A DNA stretch of 64,000 bases from Podocnemis expansa. Lineage: Eukaryota; Chordata; Testudines; Podocnemididae. Within the stretch, counting starts at the first letter, position 1; each line of letters starts with the position of its first letter. Positions 33,495 to 44,799 of the stretch are shown here, piece after piece. The notes below the pieces were generated by a model that saw only the letters and a list, made by a program, of their open reading frames with translations, did not search any database and was not told the DNA's origin. The stretch lies in the NCBI GenBank assembly GCA_007922195.1, contig ML682001.1, positions 1,252,390-1,316,389 of the forward strand, given 5' to 3'. The position numbers were made by a program, and so were the translations under genes.

Positions 33495-33748
33495 AGCCCT
33501 GGCCACATTTGGAGTTCATTAACTCAGCTTAATAACTCCTGCTCTTAAAGTTGACTTTCAAGGTTAAGTTGACTTTATAAAGTTAAATTAACACAATGTG
33601 GCCATTAAAGTTGACTTTATAAAGTCAATTTAATGCAATGTGGACTCACTAAGTCAACTTAATAAGGTCTACTTAAAGTTGACTTTAAGTAGACTTTATT
33701 AAGTCGACTTAATAATGTCAACTTAGCTTTTGTAGTGTAGACACAGCC
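33495..33748. mobile_element. AAGTCGACTT-type MITE, degraded left end
   Basis: Right end GTAGTGTAGACACAGCC is clear. The left (AGCCCTGGCCACATTTGG) is degraded. TAT at 33492-33494 and 33749-33751. The interior is TTAAGTTGACTT and AAGTCGACTTAAT words. Confidence 0.7.
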
Positions 33749-33754
33749 TATAAC

Positions 33755-34990
33755 TGTATGACTCTAGTCCAGCCCTCTGTGCTGAGGCAGGACCAACTAC
33801 ACCTAGAAGCTGTTTGTACAACCTGCTCTTAAAAATCTCTAGTGACGTGGATTCCAGAACCTCCTTTGGAAGTCCACTTCATGGTTTAACTACCCTTAGA
33901 AAGGTTTCTCTAACATCTGATGTAAATTGCCCTTGCTGAAGAACAAGCCCATTACTTCTGGTCCTACCTTTGGTGGACTTAGAGAAAAACTGATCACAGT
34001 TCTCTTTATAATAGCCCTTAACTTGTTTGATCACTATTATCAGGTCCGCCTTCACTCTTCTTTTTTGAAAACTAAACATGTCATTTTTTAACCTTTCTTA
34101 AAACTTTTCTTGGTTTAGTGTTCTAAACCTTGAATCAGTTTTTAGTTTCCTTTGGACTCTCCCCAATTTGTTCACATCTTTTCTAAAGTGTGGCACCAAG
34201 AACTGGACACAAGATACCATTTGAGGCCTCAACAGTGCTGAGTAGAATATGACAATTACTTTCAATGTCTTACATATGATATCCTTTTTAATACACCACA
34301 GAACTATATTATTCTGTTTAGCAACTACATCTCATTATTATCGCCTTTCTCATTTTGTACTTGGGCATTTAATTTTTTTTCTTTATAAGGGTAGTATTTT
34401 GGTATGAAATCAAGAAGATGAAATTCAATAAAGACAAACTCAAAGTAATTTTGATTTCTAATAATGCAATCCCTCCCAGGTTAGTGTCATCTGAAAATTT
34501 TATAAGCACAGTCCCGTTCCATTATCTAAGTAGTTAATCAAAATATTGAATAATACTGGACCCAGCTCTAACTCCCATGGGAGCCCACTATATACTTCCT
34601 CCCAGCTTGATAGTGAACCATTGATAAATACCCTTTGTGTATGGTGTTTCAATAAGTTGTACACCCCTCTTATAGCAATTTAATCTAGGTCACATTTCCC
34701 AGTTTGCATAGGTAAATGTTACATAATACTGTGTCAAAAGCTTTACTAAAATCAAGATATATCTACCACTTGTGCCCCCCAGCTAGGCTAGCAATTCTGT
34801 TGAAGAAGGGATTTGGGTTGGTCTGGTATGAATTTAACAAATACATTTTGTTAATATTTATTCTCCAGGTGTTTACAAATTGATTGCTGAATAATTTGTT
34901 CCAATATCTTTCCAGAAATTGAGGTTCAGCTGATTGGCCTGAAACTCACCAGTAAAGAGTTCCTATTGATTTATTTCCTATAGCCAAAAA
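33755..34990 (-). mobile_element. Decayed CR1 LINE, reverse transcriptase part
   Basis: Minus-strand text follows the CR1 order from the 3' side: a frame at 33879-34079 has KGRTRSNGLVLQQGQF, then AGAACTGGACACAAGATACC (34199 on), a GTGTCAAAAGCTTTACTAAA segment (34731 on) matching the motif-A region, and TTGATTGGCCTGAAACTCACC-like wording before 34960. Many stops and frameshifts, so it is a pseudogene. Confidence 0.8.
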
Positions 34991-37135
34991 GGGAAACTTT
35001 TAATTTCTAAGAAGAGGTGAGAGTTTGGGTGAGGAGGTAGGAAATGATCCAAAGCTAACATTTTAAGAGAGGACATAGTGAAAAATTAACACATTATTTA
35101 GAAAGGTTCTAATAAGAATGTCTCCCATTCCCAAGGGACATTTATGTAGGCCTCTGTCTGCCCTTTATGTAGCAATAGCCATATTCTTTAAAGGGCTGCT
35201 CAAATATCCACGTACTCACCATTTGCACACATAATGCCAATATACATCATGCATTTGCACACTGCCGAATAAGATTAGGTGATGTAAATCTGGAGTAATC
35301 CTACTGACATCAATGGAGTTCAACCAGTGCAATTCTGATATAAGTTAGATCAGAAAACACCCCAGATATCTTTGCCTTAGAGGATCACAAAAGAGTAACA
35401 TGAGTTAGGTGTTACGACTGGTGTGTGATCACAGCCCATATATAGTTGAAATGCCCCATCTCCACTTTAAAAACAAAGGAATCAGCAATAATCCCTCATA
35501 AAATTTGTTTCAACATTTTTGTCCGGGTTTGGCTGCTCTTAGGATTCTTCCATCAGGACTGCTCTGCCCAAACTTTAGATCCTCTCTTCCCAGAGAATCA
35601 CCACTAACGTCCTTCTAGCCAGGATGGGTAACAAATCATTGACCTCAGTAAGTCAACAGAAAGAACCCACTTAAGACAACTGCCCACAGGGATTTTGGAG
35701 AAATCCTGCCAGTCTCTTATAATTTCCTATTCTATGTTCTTTTTCCACATTGCCACAATTTATGGCATAAATCCTATTTAGTGATGCCATTAACTTTTAT
35801 GGCATTACAGTGGTAAATGTTTATGACCAGTCTTTGCTGGATTAATCTTTAATGAAGTTTTCACTAACAAAAACAGAGCAGTCTTTGACCTGCATCTGCA
35901 GTAACCCATTTGGAATATAAGTGCTATCACTTGTGCAAATTTACTGCATTCCTAGTTAGAGTTCACTCTTTGAGAATGATGTGTATTTCTTCAAATGGGC
36001 ATCTGCAGCTTTAGCACCAACAAAAGGAGTGAGACAAAGAGATATCAAATCATTTTTCTTCTTCTTCATTCCAAAACTCAGTCATCTATTTAATGGTCAA
36101 AGAAATGAAAAGGGAACTGTTTGAGTTTATTAACAAGTATCCTGCCAGGTATTCCATCAAAGTCCCTGCTGAGACCCAGCAATTAAAGTATGGAACAGGA
36201 GTTCATTTCACACCAGGAAGTGCAGAGACATTGTTTTTTTTAACAGTTGTTGTTATATTTCACTGTTTTTATGTTATATGGTAGGTTCTTAGGAGAAAAC
36301 TCAACAGCATACTGAGAACTTCAGAAGGAATGGTATGGCACAGGAATCAGAAAATAATAGACAATAATATTATACCCTTTCTGTTGCTCTGCACTACAGC
36401 AAAACTGCATTCGAGCTGTACACTTAAACATGTCTGGTCCCAGTGCGTCATTCTGGATTCTTTCTGACTTCAGTGCTGATATTATTCCCCATGATCCCAT
36501 GCACCACTGTATGACTCCACTGATTTTAAAGGGCACTTTTACCAGGAATGAAACGGGCTGCTAACAGGTAATGTACATTTTCCCCTTTCCTAGTTCCATT
36601 CATTGCACCTGGCTGTACGCCTCCTTAAATAACCCACCACTATTGCTGCTTTTTGTAATAAGACAAGGTTACCATAGCTCTGCTGTTCAGATTCTCCATT
36701 CTAACCTTAGGGGGGCAGATCCTCACATGCTATAAAACAGTGTAACTTCACTGATGGCAGCTGGACCTCACCAGTTTACATCAACCAACCAAGGATCTAG
36801 CACATTAAATTCCCTTAATCTGTGTTAAAGGGCCATGCCCTCCAATTCTTTTCTCATTTTCACTGTATGATTATTTCCCTAGGAAACCAACAATCATTGT
36901 TCCCAAGGAGACTACTGAGCATACCTGCATGTATTTTTTTATCGACAATCAGATACATTGGCAGGCTGAATTTCTATTATAAGCATAAAATAATCGATGA
37001 GTTTCCTTTCTCTGAAGCACCAGATACTAGACATCATCAGAGACAGGAGACCAAAGTATATAACTGATCTGAGTCAATCTGGTAATCCCTGTGTCCCTCT
37101 TTACATCTTTTCCTCAAAAAAGATCCCCAAGCACT
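34991..37135. other. Unannotated non-coding stretch
   Basis: About 2.1 kb with no recognised gene. Frames at 36093-36284, 36321-36536 and 36822-37067 have no domain. Confidence 0.4.
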
Positions 37136-37143
37136 TTTTAGAC

Positions 37144-37341
37144 CAGTGGTTATGAACCTTTTCAACCTTTATTCAACCTCTTCCCTGGTCGCAACACATT
37201 TGGTGGCATATCACGAGCCTACAGGACACACCAGCGAGCCCACCCCAGGCCAATTTCAGCCATGCCCTGGCTCTCCTTGACACACTTACCACTGTGTGGT
37301 GACACTGTAATGTGCCCCAACACAGTGGTTGAGAACTACTG
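37144..37341. mobile_element. Non-autonomous hAT-type element, family 1
   Basis: Begins CAGTGGTTATGAACC and ends GTGGTTGAGAACTACTG. Flanks TTTTAGAC (37136-37143) and TTCTAGAC (37342-37349) agree at 7 of 8. Interior ACACACCAGC and GACACACTTACCACTGTGTGG shared with its two relatives. Confidence 0.85.
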
Positions 37342-37349
37342 TTCTAGAC

Positions 37350-39439
37350 TGCATTTGTACTAGGAAATTCTCCATTCATCATTGAGGTGCAGATTCCTCT
37401 TGAGAAGAATACAGCTGCAGCTTAGCACATAATGGTTTCAGGCAGGCGTGAGAAATACCATATCTTCACAAGAAATTTTACTACAAGTTAGGAAGGAAGA
37501 ATATAACCACCCAGGTCAGAAGCTGCCAGGACATGGGCACTAATGCCCCAAACCTTGTTAAAAGAACTGAAGGATCTTTAGCAAAGTAGGCAACCATTAT
37601 CATGCCCTTGTCTAGAATTACACTGATCAACTCCCTTTCACCTTCCTTCCAATTGTTCCCAAAGCATGGAGGGGGCCTCCCAATACCCCCGCTGAAGACA
37701 AGTGGTCAGCACTTCCATTTTACATAGGCCTAACCCTGGCAGCTCTGGAGGTGTCTTATCTGTAGTAGCATGCAGACACATTGCCTCAAGGCTGATGGAA
37801 AAGGAAGAGTTCTACCTACTGAGCTTTTGCTACCACTGTCTGCACCACTCCTTTCCGTGTTGGCCTCCTGCCCTCATGCTGACTTTAGGGACCTGTTTCA
37901 ATCATAATTAGGGAGACTTTCTTCTCATACTGCCCTCATAACCACAGTATCTGAGTGTCCATTGGCATCTCAGCCAACAATAGCAAAGCTGCCCCCTGAC
38001 ATACAACCATAAACTCACAATTTCTTTTCTTCATAGCTTTAAAGTCTTCCCACAGACATGCATCCCTAGGCTCAATTCAGCCCATATCTACAGAAGGTAG
38101 ATGCACCAGGTTATGAGACCTCAAGGAGGAGGGGGGACAAACAAGCTCTGCAGGCACAACAACTCTTTTGGAGTGACATTTGGAAGGCAAGAACAGGAAG
38201 CACTTAACAAGTGAGCTGAACTGATTTTGGAAGCCTCTGGGACATCGGGTACTCCTTGCAGTCCATGTTAGCAGGCTAGTATATGAAGACATGAGACGCG
38301 CTAGGAATCAGTGACTCCAAAGGTGCATTCAGTGCCAGGTGGTACTATTCTAACTCAATTATTGGTGAAACTCCTCTACTTGGGGTGGGGGATATTATCT
38401 AATAATAAAGCAGCCTTCCATGGGAATGATGGGCCTGGAAGGATGGTAAGGATGATGATGGTGGTTCTGTCTAAGTCAAGAGTGTGCAAGTTCCTCTCGT
38501 GAATTCACGTTAGCCCTGTTGGTTTTTAGCTGATGGTGTCTGCGCTGGAAAAACACCTTGTCTCAATGGCCTCTAAGCACAAGGGGTTCAATTCTGTCAG
38601 CCTTTGTGTGTCGCCGTGACTGAAATCAGCTATGCTACTTGCAAGGAAATGTCTTACTTAGGGTCAAGAAAGGTGATAGAATTGGGTGCATGTACTGTAT
38701 GAATGTTCCATGCCAGATCTTTGAAACCTGAAAGGAGAGAAGATAATCCTTTTATTCGTGCACAGACTCCCCTTTGCCCTGTTGCACATGAGGCGACTTC
38801 TGTTCATTCGGCACAAAAAGTTTGACTTCATTGTAAGTTGTCTCCATAATGGCATCAACTTTTTGATCATTTTATGACAGGTTACTCTTTGTCCACAATG
38901 ATTTCATTTCCCATCAACCCCCACGGAGTTCCAGTTTCAGATGTACCTTGAACTTTCACCATGGTGTTGCCCAGTGTATGGCTGAACCACCATAGTTATC
39001 TCGGTCACTTACTGAGTCTGCTGTTTGCTCCCCCTGTGGCACAATGTTTTCTCAATGCTCACATGAGCCCTCCAATAAATTACTAAGGCTCTTCTTTGGC
39101 ATGGTCTACACCTTGTTGTGGGGTTCCCAACGTGTGACCCACCTGGAAGGTGCCTCCTGATGATGATACTGGGGAGTTGCTCAAGTGGCTCTGCCTGGTG
39201 GTCAGCGCTCCACATCTTCACATGCCAGACTTCTGATCACAAGTCCGTCCTGGGATCTCAGTTCTCTGGCTGAGTCTTGATAGCCCACCACTTTCTGGGT
39301 TACTGCTGGCTCCTACTGGCCTCTGATTAAAATAGTCTCCAGCTTGCAAGCCCAATACTGTGTCCAGCACCTGTGCCCCTCCTGGCACTCTCACCATTGG
39401 AGTCCTGCTGCCATCAGTTGTTGATTTCCAAAGGAAAGT
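37350..39439. other. Unannotated non-coding stretch
   Basis: No gene or repeat recognised in about 2.1 kb. Confidence 0.4.
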
Positions 39440-39548
39440 TCACCTATCTTCGAAGCATCTGATGAAGTGGGATTTTCTCCCACAAAAGCTCATGCGAAAA
39501 ATAAATCTGTTAGTCTTTAAATGCCACACGACTCCTTGTTTTGTTTTG
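39440..39548 (+). mobile_element. Penelope-like 3' tail, intact stem I
   Basis: GCAT (39455-39458) directly before CTGATGA (39459-39465), then GTGGGA/TCCCAC stem II. The following bases are AAAA, not GAAA, then GCTC and ATGC, which pairs with GCAT. Tail CCACACGACTCCTTG follows. Confidence 0.8.
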
Positions 39549-40547
39549 TTTGTTCATCAGTTGTTGATCTCCCAGCCTCCTGACTGCTGCTTTGGCCATT
39601 CTTTCAGTAGGTTACAGCCTCAGGATTTCCATCCTTGGTCAGCCCACCGTGCACACAGTCAGAGTTCTTGAAGGTCCTGTCCCTTCCAGTCTGCTAGTCA
39701 AGGAGAGACCTTCTCCCTGTGCTGCATATGCCCAGACTGAGCAGCTAGCTTTGCTTCTCCTTCTCCTTCCTTTATACAGGGAAACTACTTTCTGATTGGC
39801 TTCCTCTGCCACAGCCTCCCATTGGCTGCAGTTCACTGGGCCTTTTAACCATCAGTGTGCCAGTGTAGGGCAACTGCCCTGTCACATGCCTCCTTAATTA
39901 GCATAGCGCTTTGTTGATGAGAACATATTCTCATCAGTGCAGCTCAGTGAAAATGGCACACTAAAGGAAAGTAATGTAAGCACAATGCACAACCTTTCCT
40001 TATTCTAATAACAATCTGAAACCATCCCATGTCTCTGTTCTCAGTCCTGATGATGCACCCAGACTTGTCTTGAAAAGGTTTTGTGATACAGCCAGGGCAG
40101 AGGTCTGTAGGAGAGTGGTAGAAAGGAGGTATGTAAGCCCCCAAATGCTCCAGGTGCTGTTCCCTGCAGATTAGCTAGAGTTAATAGAGGGCAAATTAGG
40201 AACAGCTCAGGCCAATCAAGGCCCAGCCAGGTGCCTGATAAAAACCTCCTGCTCCAGACAGAGGGGATACAAGCTGGAAGAGGAGCAGAGGTGCTGTGTG
40301 ATGTGGAGGAGTGCAGTGTAGAGGAGCTGGAAGGTACAGGACCATGGAGGAGGAAAACCTGTAAAGCAGAGTGAAGATGCACCCCATGCATGGAGGCCTG
40401 AGACAAGAGGCCCTGACCAGGCGGGGGGGAAGGAATGAGGCGCCGAAGGAGCAGAGGGTGAAATAGCCCAGGGGAAAGAGTTGAAGTGCTGGAAATGGTC
40501 AGCAATGTAGAGCTGCTATTTATGGGGCACTGGAGCTGGGACCTGGA
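39549..40547. other. Non-coding stretch with purine-rich segment
   Basis: About 40240-40480 is GA-rich and yields a minus-strand frame of 154 codons (40041-40505) with S/P/L-rich low-complexity content. No domain seen, so I do not call a gene. Confidence 0.4.
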
Positions 40548-40740
40548 GCTGTGGGTGGGCCTGGGTCCCTGTCTTCGCCACAGGACATTACTGGAGGGAC
40601 CTCGCTCAGAGATGGTTTAACTGGGGTTGCCCTGACTCACTTCCAAAAAGAAGCATGAGACTCACCAGAGGAAAGCCTGTAGTTTGCCACACTTTTATCA
40701 AATTAGCAATCTTTGATGGCACTTTGTTTTAAAAATTCTT
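40548..40740 (+). repeat. Unclassified dispersed repeat, copy 1
   Basis: GGGCCTGGGTCCCTGTCTTC, GGACATTACTGGAGGGACC, GTTTGCCACACTTTTATC and AAATTAGCAATCTTTG recur in the same order at 43158-43340. The family is not recognised. Confidence 0.7.
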
Positions 40741-41353
40741 CTAGAAACTTCTCCTTGGACATTACCAATGATGAGAACATAGTATTCTGCAGTAAGTCAT
40801 CTCAAGGTGAAAATCTGATCTGATCTGAACCTGACTTACTGCTTGAAATCCAGCCTGTTCCTCCCTGAGTACTTTGCAGACTTCAGTTTCAACCTCTTCA
40901 AAATGATAAGGAAAGAAGCTTCCAGGTGTGTCACCCCTTTCTAGTTATCACACATAAATTATTACCCTGGCAGCTACTCTCAGGTTTCCAGTCACCTAAT
41001 CATTGCTTTACTAGGGTATCTTCGGGTGGAACATCTCCCTGTCTTCATTGTCATATTTCCAGCACAAGACAATCTGCCTGTGCAAACCTGCATGCTTTCT
41101 CTTCAGAGACCGATAACTGCCCCCAGTTAAGCTACCACACAGCTCTTTCTGTTCAAGCTTATTTATGCATTGTGTAAAAGCATTACGGAGTAAACATATT
41201 AAAATAACATGCATGCTAACATGGTTACTGGAGATCACCCTAACTCTGAGATGGATTGTCACAACTACAGTCCGTCAGAACCCACAAAGGGTCTCTGTTA
41301 TGGCTGCAACTTCATAACAGCCTTGACTCAGTGACTAGCTAGTCCTATGGGGC
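40741..41353. other. Unannotated non-coding stretch
   Basis: No gene or repeat recognised. Confidence 0.4.
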
Positions 41354-41361
41354 CTCAGTAG

Positions 41362-41895
41362 CAGGGCTAGATTAAGGCCCTGGGTGGCCTGGGGCTGCCT
41401 ATGCTTGTGGCCCCCCCTACCATTGTGGTGATGCCCCACCTGGGGTGGAGCAGTCTGGCTCCTCTGGTGTTGCAGAGAGGGGCCTGGGCCTCTGGGTGCT
41501 GTGGGGGAGCAGGGTTCGGGGGGTGCTGTTGGGGCAATATGGGGTCCTGGACTTGTGGCCTAGTGGACAGTGCGGTGGGGGGCGCATGGCATAGCTGGTG
41601 CTTTGGAGGGTCTGTGGTCCACGGCCCAGTGCTGCTACAGGGGGCAGAGTAAGGAGCCTGTGACCCAGTCAGCTGTCGGGGGTCCTTGGGTCAGAGACTA
41701 TGGCGTTGCTGCCCTACTCCAGAGCCGGCTGGTCTGGAGCAGACCAACCAGCCTGGAAGCAGGGCAACCAAGCTAATGGTGGGCGGCTGCAGCATGACAC
41801 TTGGACAAAGCTGGATTTTGTTGGGACCATGGGGTCCCCCTTTAACCAGGCCCCAAGGCTGCAGCCCCTAAAGCCCCTGCCTTGGTCCAGCCCTG
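41362..41895. mobile_element. Non-autonomous hAT-type element, G-rich
   Basis: Begins CAGGGCTAGATTAAGG and ends CCTTGGTCCAGCCCTG. Flanks CTCAGTAG (41354-41361) and GTTAGTAG (41896-41903) agree at 6 of 8. The interior is G-rich with GGGGTGC/TGGGGC words. Its frames (41401-41652, 41570-41776) are low complexity. Confidence 0.75.
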
Positions 41896-41903
41896 GTTAG
41901 TAG

Positions 41904-42902
41904 GTCAAGTTCTTCCAACCCTTTGCTAAGGATTGGATCGCTCGATGGACCAGGGGTCCTGTCTGTTTGCTGGACCAGGAAGAAGGTCTTGAGTCACCTT
42001 AAACTAAGGCTATTTATTCACATGTATCATCACCAAAAGTCCTTTGAAGTTTCGAATACTTTCCAGAGATTGCATTAGTCAGTCCCTTAGAGAAATTACA
42101 TACAGTAACACATGCACAATTCAATTTTTAAGACACTGAGCCCCAAAGGTAGTGAACTTAATTCAATAAAGTTTATCATAATTCCATAAAGTTTGTCCAG
42201 TATATTGTCATATCTGTCACAGCCTCTTCTCCAGTCGTTAGGATAGATCTCCTTTCCCCAAATCAGTCTATAAAACCTGCACATGTAATTCATCATCTCT
42301 TTCTCTCCAGTTTCTAACATTTCAGCAGCTCTCTTATCATAGATAATATTACCACTCTTTGTTGGTTTATATTTTTATTTACCTCCTGAAGGTGATTACT
42401 TCTAGTGATGTAGGTAAGCCCAGGTAAGTTCACATTTCTTGAACTTACATATCAGTGTGTGTCAGGTTCTGGATGGTTGACCACAGCCTGGAGATGTTCC
42501 AGCCAATAGGCTGTCTGTCCTGCCTCTGTTGTTTTATTCATATCCACCTCAATCCTTCCCAGTGCCACAAAAGTTCAAGTACTATGATATCAATTGCCTG
42601 AATATTAAAAACCTTTTTTAGAATCCCATCTCTTCTATGCTTTCACAACTTCTTTTATGTTGTTTTCCACCCCTTCTCCCTCTTTTGGCTAATCTTTTAA
42701 CTTTCTTGTCTTTGCCTGCATATTCTTGTTGCAGAATAGCTTTTACTGCTGTGTCATTCTGTGTTGAATTCTCTTCTTTGTTTCCTCCCTTCCTCCATAT
42801 ATTTGGTTGAAGCTATTCTTTCTTACATCTTCTCACCACAAGTTGCAGTCCTGGATGCATCTATCCTTGCTTGTTTGAAATACTGCAATTATTTTTCTTT
42901 AA
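41904..42902. other. Unannotated non-coding stretch
   Basis: No gene or repeat recognised with confidence. Confidence 0.4.
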
Positions 42903-43115
42903 AAAAACCCAAGGAGTCGTGTGGCACCTTAAGACTGACAGATTTATTTTTCGCATGAGGTTTCATGGGAGAAAATCCCACTTTGTCAGATGCTTCGAAC
43001 AAAGTGGGATTTTCTCCCATGAAAGCTCATGCAAAAAATAAATCTGTTAGTCTTAAGGTGCCACACGACTCCTTGTTTTTATGGCTGGACTAGACTAACA
43101 CAGCTATCCCTTTGG
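42903..43115. mobile_element. Near-perfect head-to-head Penelope-like dimer
   Basis: Minus arm 42911-42993 and plus arm 43003-43114 mirror each other over about 72 bases with few mismatches: GTGTGGCACCTTAAGACTGA against its complement around 43048-43067, and GGGAGAAAATCCCACTTTGT against ACAAAGTGGGATTTTCTCCC. The plus arm continues to TAGACTAACACAGCTATCCC. Both cores keep GAAA. The high arm identity suggests a recent or concerted origin. Confidence 0.85.
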
Positions 43116-43157
43116 AAATATGTTTCTCTATCATCCATCAGTGTTGAAACATGGAGT

Positions 43158-43340
43158 AGTGGGCAGGCCTGGGTCCCCCTGCCCCCATAGGACATTATTG
43201 GAGGGACCCTTCTCAGACATGGGGTAAGTGGGAGTGCCCTGTCTCAGTATCAGAAAGAAGAGCAAGGCCCACCAGTGGAAAGCCCATCGTTTGCCACACT
43301 TTTATCAAATTAACAATCTTTGCTGAAGCTTTGTGTCTAC
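43158..43340 (+). repeat. Unclassified dispersed repeat, copy 2
   Basis: Matches 40548-40740 in the same orientation (GGCCTGGGTCC, GGACATTATTGGAGGGACC, GTTTGCCACACTTTTATC, AAATTAACAATCTTTG), about 2.6 kb apart. Confidence 0.7.
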
Positions 43341-44439
43341 ATTGTTGTTAATCCAAAGGTAAATTGCAGCTTGACATATGCCTTCACTGATGGGTCTGCT
43401 AACTCTCTAGCATCCCAAAAACTCTGTCTTGCTTTGTGTTACATTCTTTAATTCTATTTTGATTGTCCCTGTAAGAAGATAGTGGATCTGTGTATTCACC
43501 TCTCCCACCAGGAAGATAATTGTGTCTTATTTACTGATCTTGCAAAGGGCCCTATGCAAGCTTTGACTTGTTCACCACTGTTGTTTGTTGTCACATACCA
43601 CTGAAAAGGTGTGACTTTTGCATGGCTCTTTACAAAGTGAGCAGCTAGTGTTCTTGAAATTTATAGGTTTAAGATTTTTTTTGTGCTTCAGTAGCTTTCT
43701 TGATGGTTAATAAAGCTATACCTCCCTGATGTCTGCATTCTTCTCTTCCAAAATGTAAAACAGTTGTGCTTGCTGATGACTGATGATAGTTTGCCTCGTC
43801 TAGTCCATCTCATCACACTTAAGGAAAGCAAACCTGGGCCAAAGACTTTCACCTCTCTGATCACTTGTGTCAGAGTTCTTGTAAACCAAAGTGCACTAAT
43901 GTTCTAACACCCAAATCTTGTCTCGGCCTTAGCTGTGAAGATGCCCTGTTTCAGAGGAACCTCCTTTGATTTCCCACCATCATAGGGTCAGCTGCATTTA
44001 CTTATTGATCAGCACAGACTTGTCCTTCAGACTGTCGTTCCGCATAGCTGATGTTTGTAGTTGCATTTCTATGACCTATTTGTCTCATTTTTCAGTTGTT
44101 TCAGAAAATATTTCATACAAACAGGTTGTTAACCTGACTCAGAACCCCACCAGGAGAACAGGTGGACCTCCTTTAGTCTGGCTTCTACTTGTCTAGCTGG
44201 GGAGACCTTACTAGTAGGTCTTATGCCCACCCACACAGCAGGATCATCAGAGTGTGAAAGCCTTCCTATTATGTCAAGGCACAGGCTACACTCTCTGCCT
44301 CCCCGTGGTTAACTGTGCTGTACACTACACTTCCACGGTGTGCAGAATGAGGTCTCTTTTCTCTCCGATAGGAAGGCAGTGTTTTCTAGAGGCTAAACCA
44401 CTGGGCTAGTAGCCAGAGGACCCAGCATCTGTTCTTGGC
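43341..44439. other. Unannotated non-coding stretch
   Basis: No gene or repeat recognised. Frame 43966-44196 has no domain. Confidence 0.4.
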
Positions 44440-44700
44440 TCTGCTGTTGGCTAAAGTGAGACTTTGCACAAGTCACTTCCTTTTGTTTGGCCTCTCTTTT
44501 CTCTTCCCACCCTTTTTCTGGCTGACCTGCTTACGTATGATCTTTTCACATGTCACATCTTGGGAGGGAGGTTTGCAGAAAGTGTAGACAAACCTAAGCT
44601 CTCTTTGGTCTTGCTAGATCATAGAAATAACTATATATTTGTACAGGGCCTACCACAATGAGGTCCTGAGCTCATTCAAGGGCTCTACTGTAACAGAAAT
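44440..44700 (+). repeat. MIR-like SINE remnant
   Basis: CTGCTGTTGGCTAAAGTGAG, CACAAGTCACTTCC and, after a diverged or inserted part, TTGTACAGGGCCTACCACAA follow MIR 3' order. Confidence 0.4.
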
Positions 44701-44799
44701 AACTTACAATTAAAGGACAGCTGATTGAGATTCCATGTCCATTGTGGCATTCCCCATTGTATAATCAGGACTGTTGAATAGCTGTGTCCCCTTTGTTTT

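Noticed and set aside
40041..40505. 154-codon minus-strand frame
   Set aside because: Low-complexity Ser/Pro/Leu content from GA-rich DNA; no splice or domain evidence.
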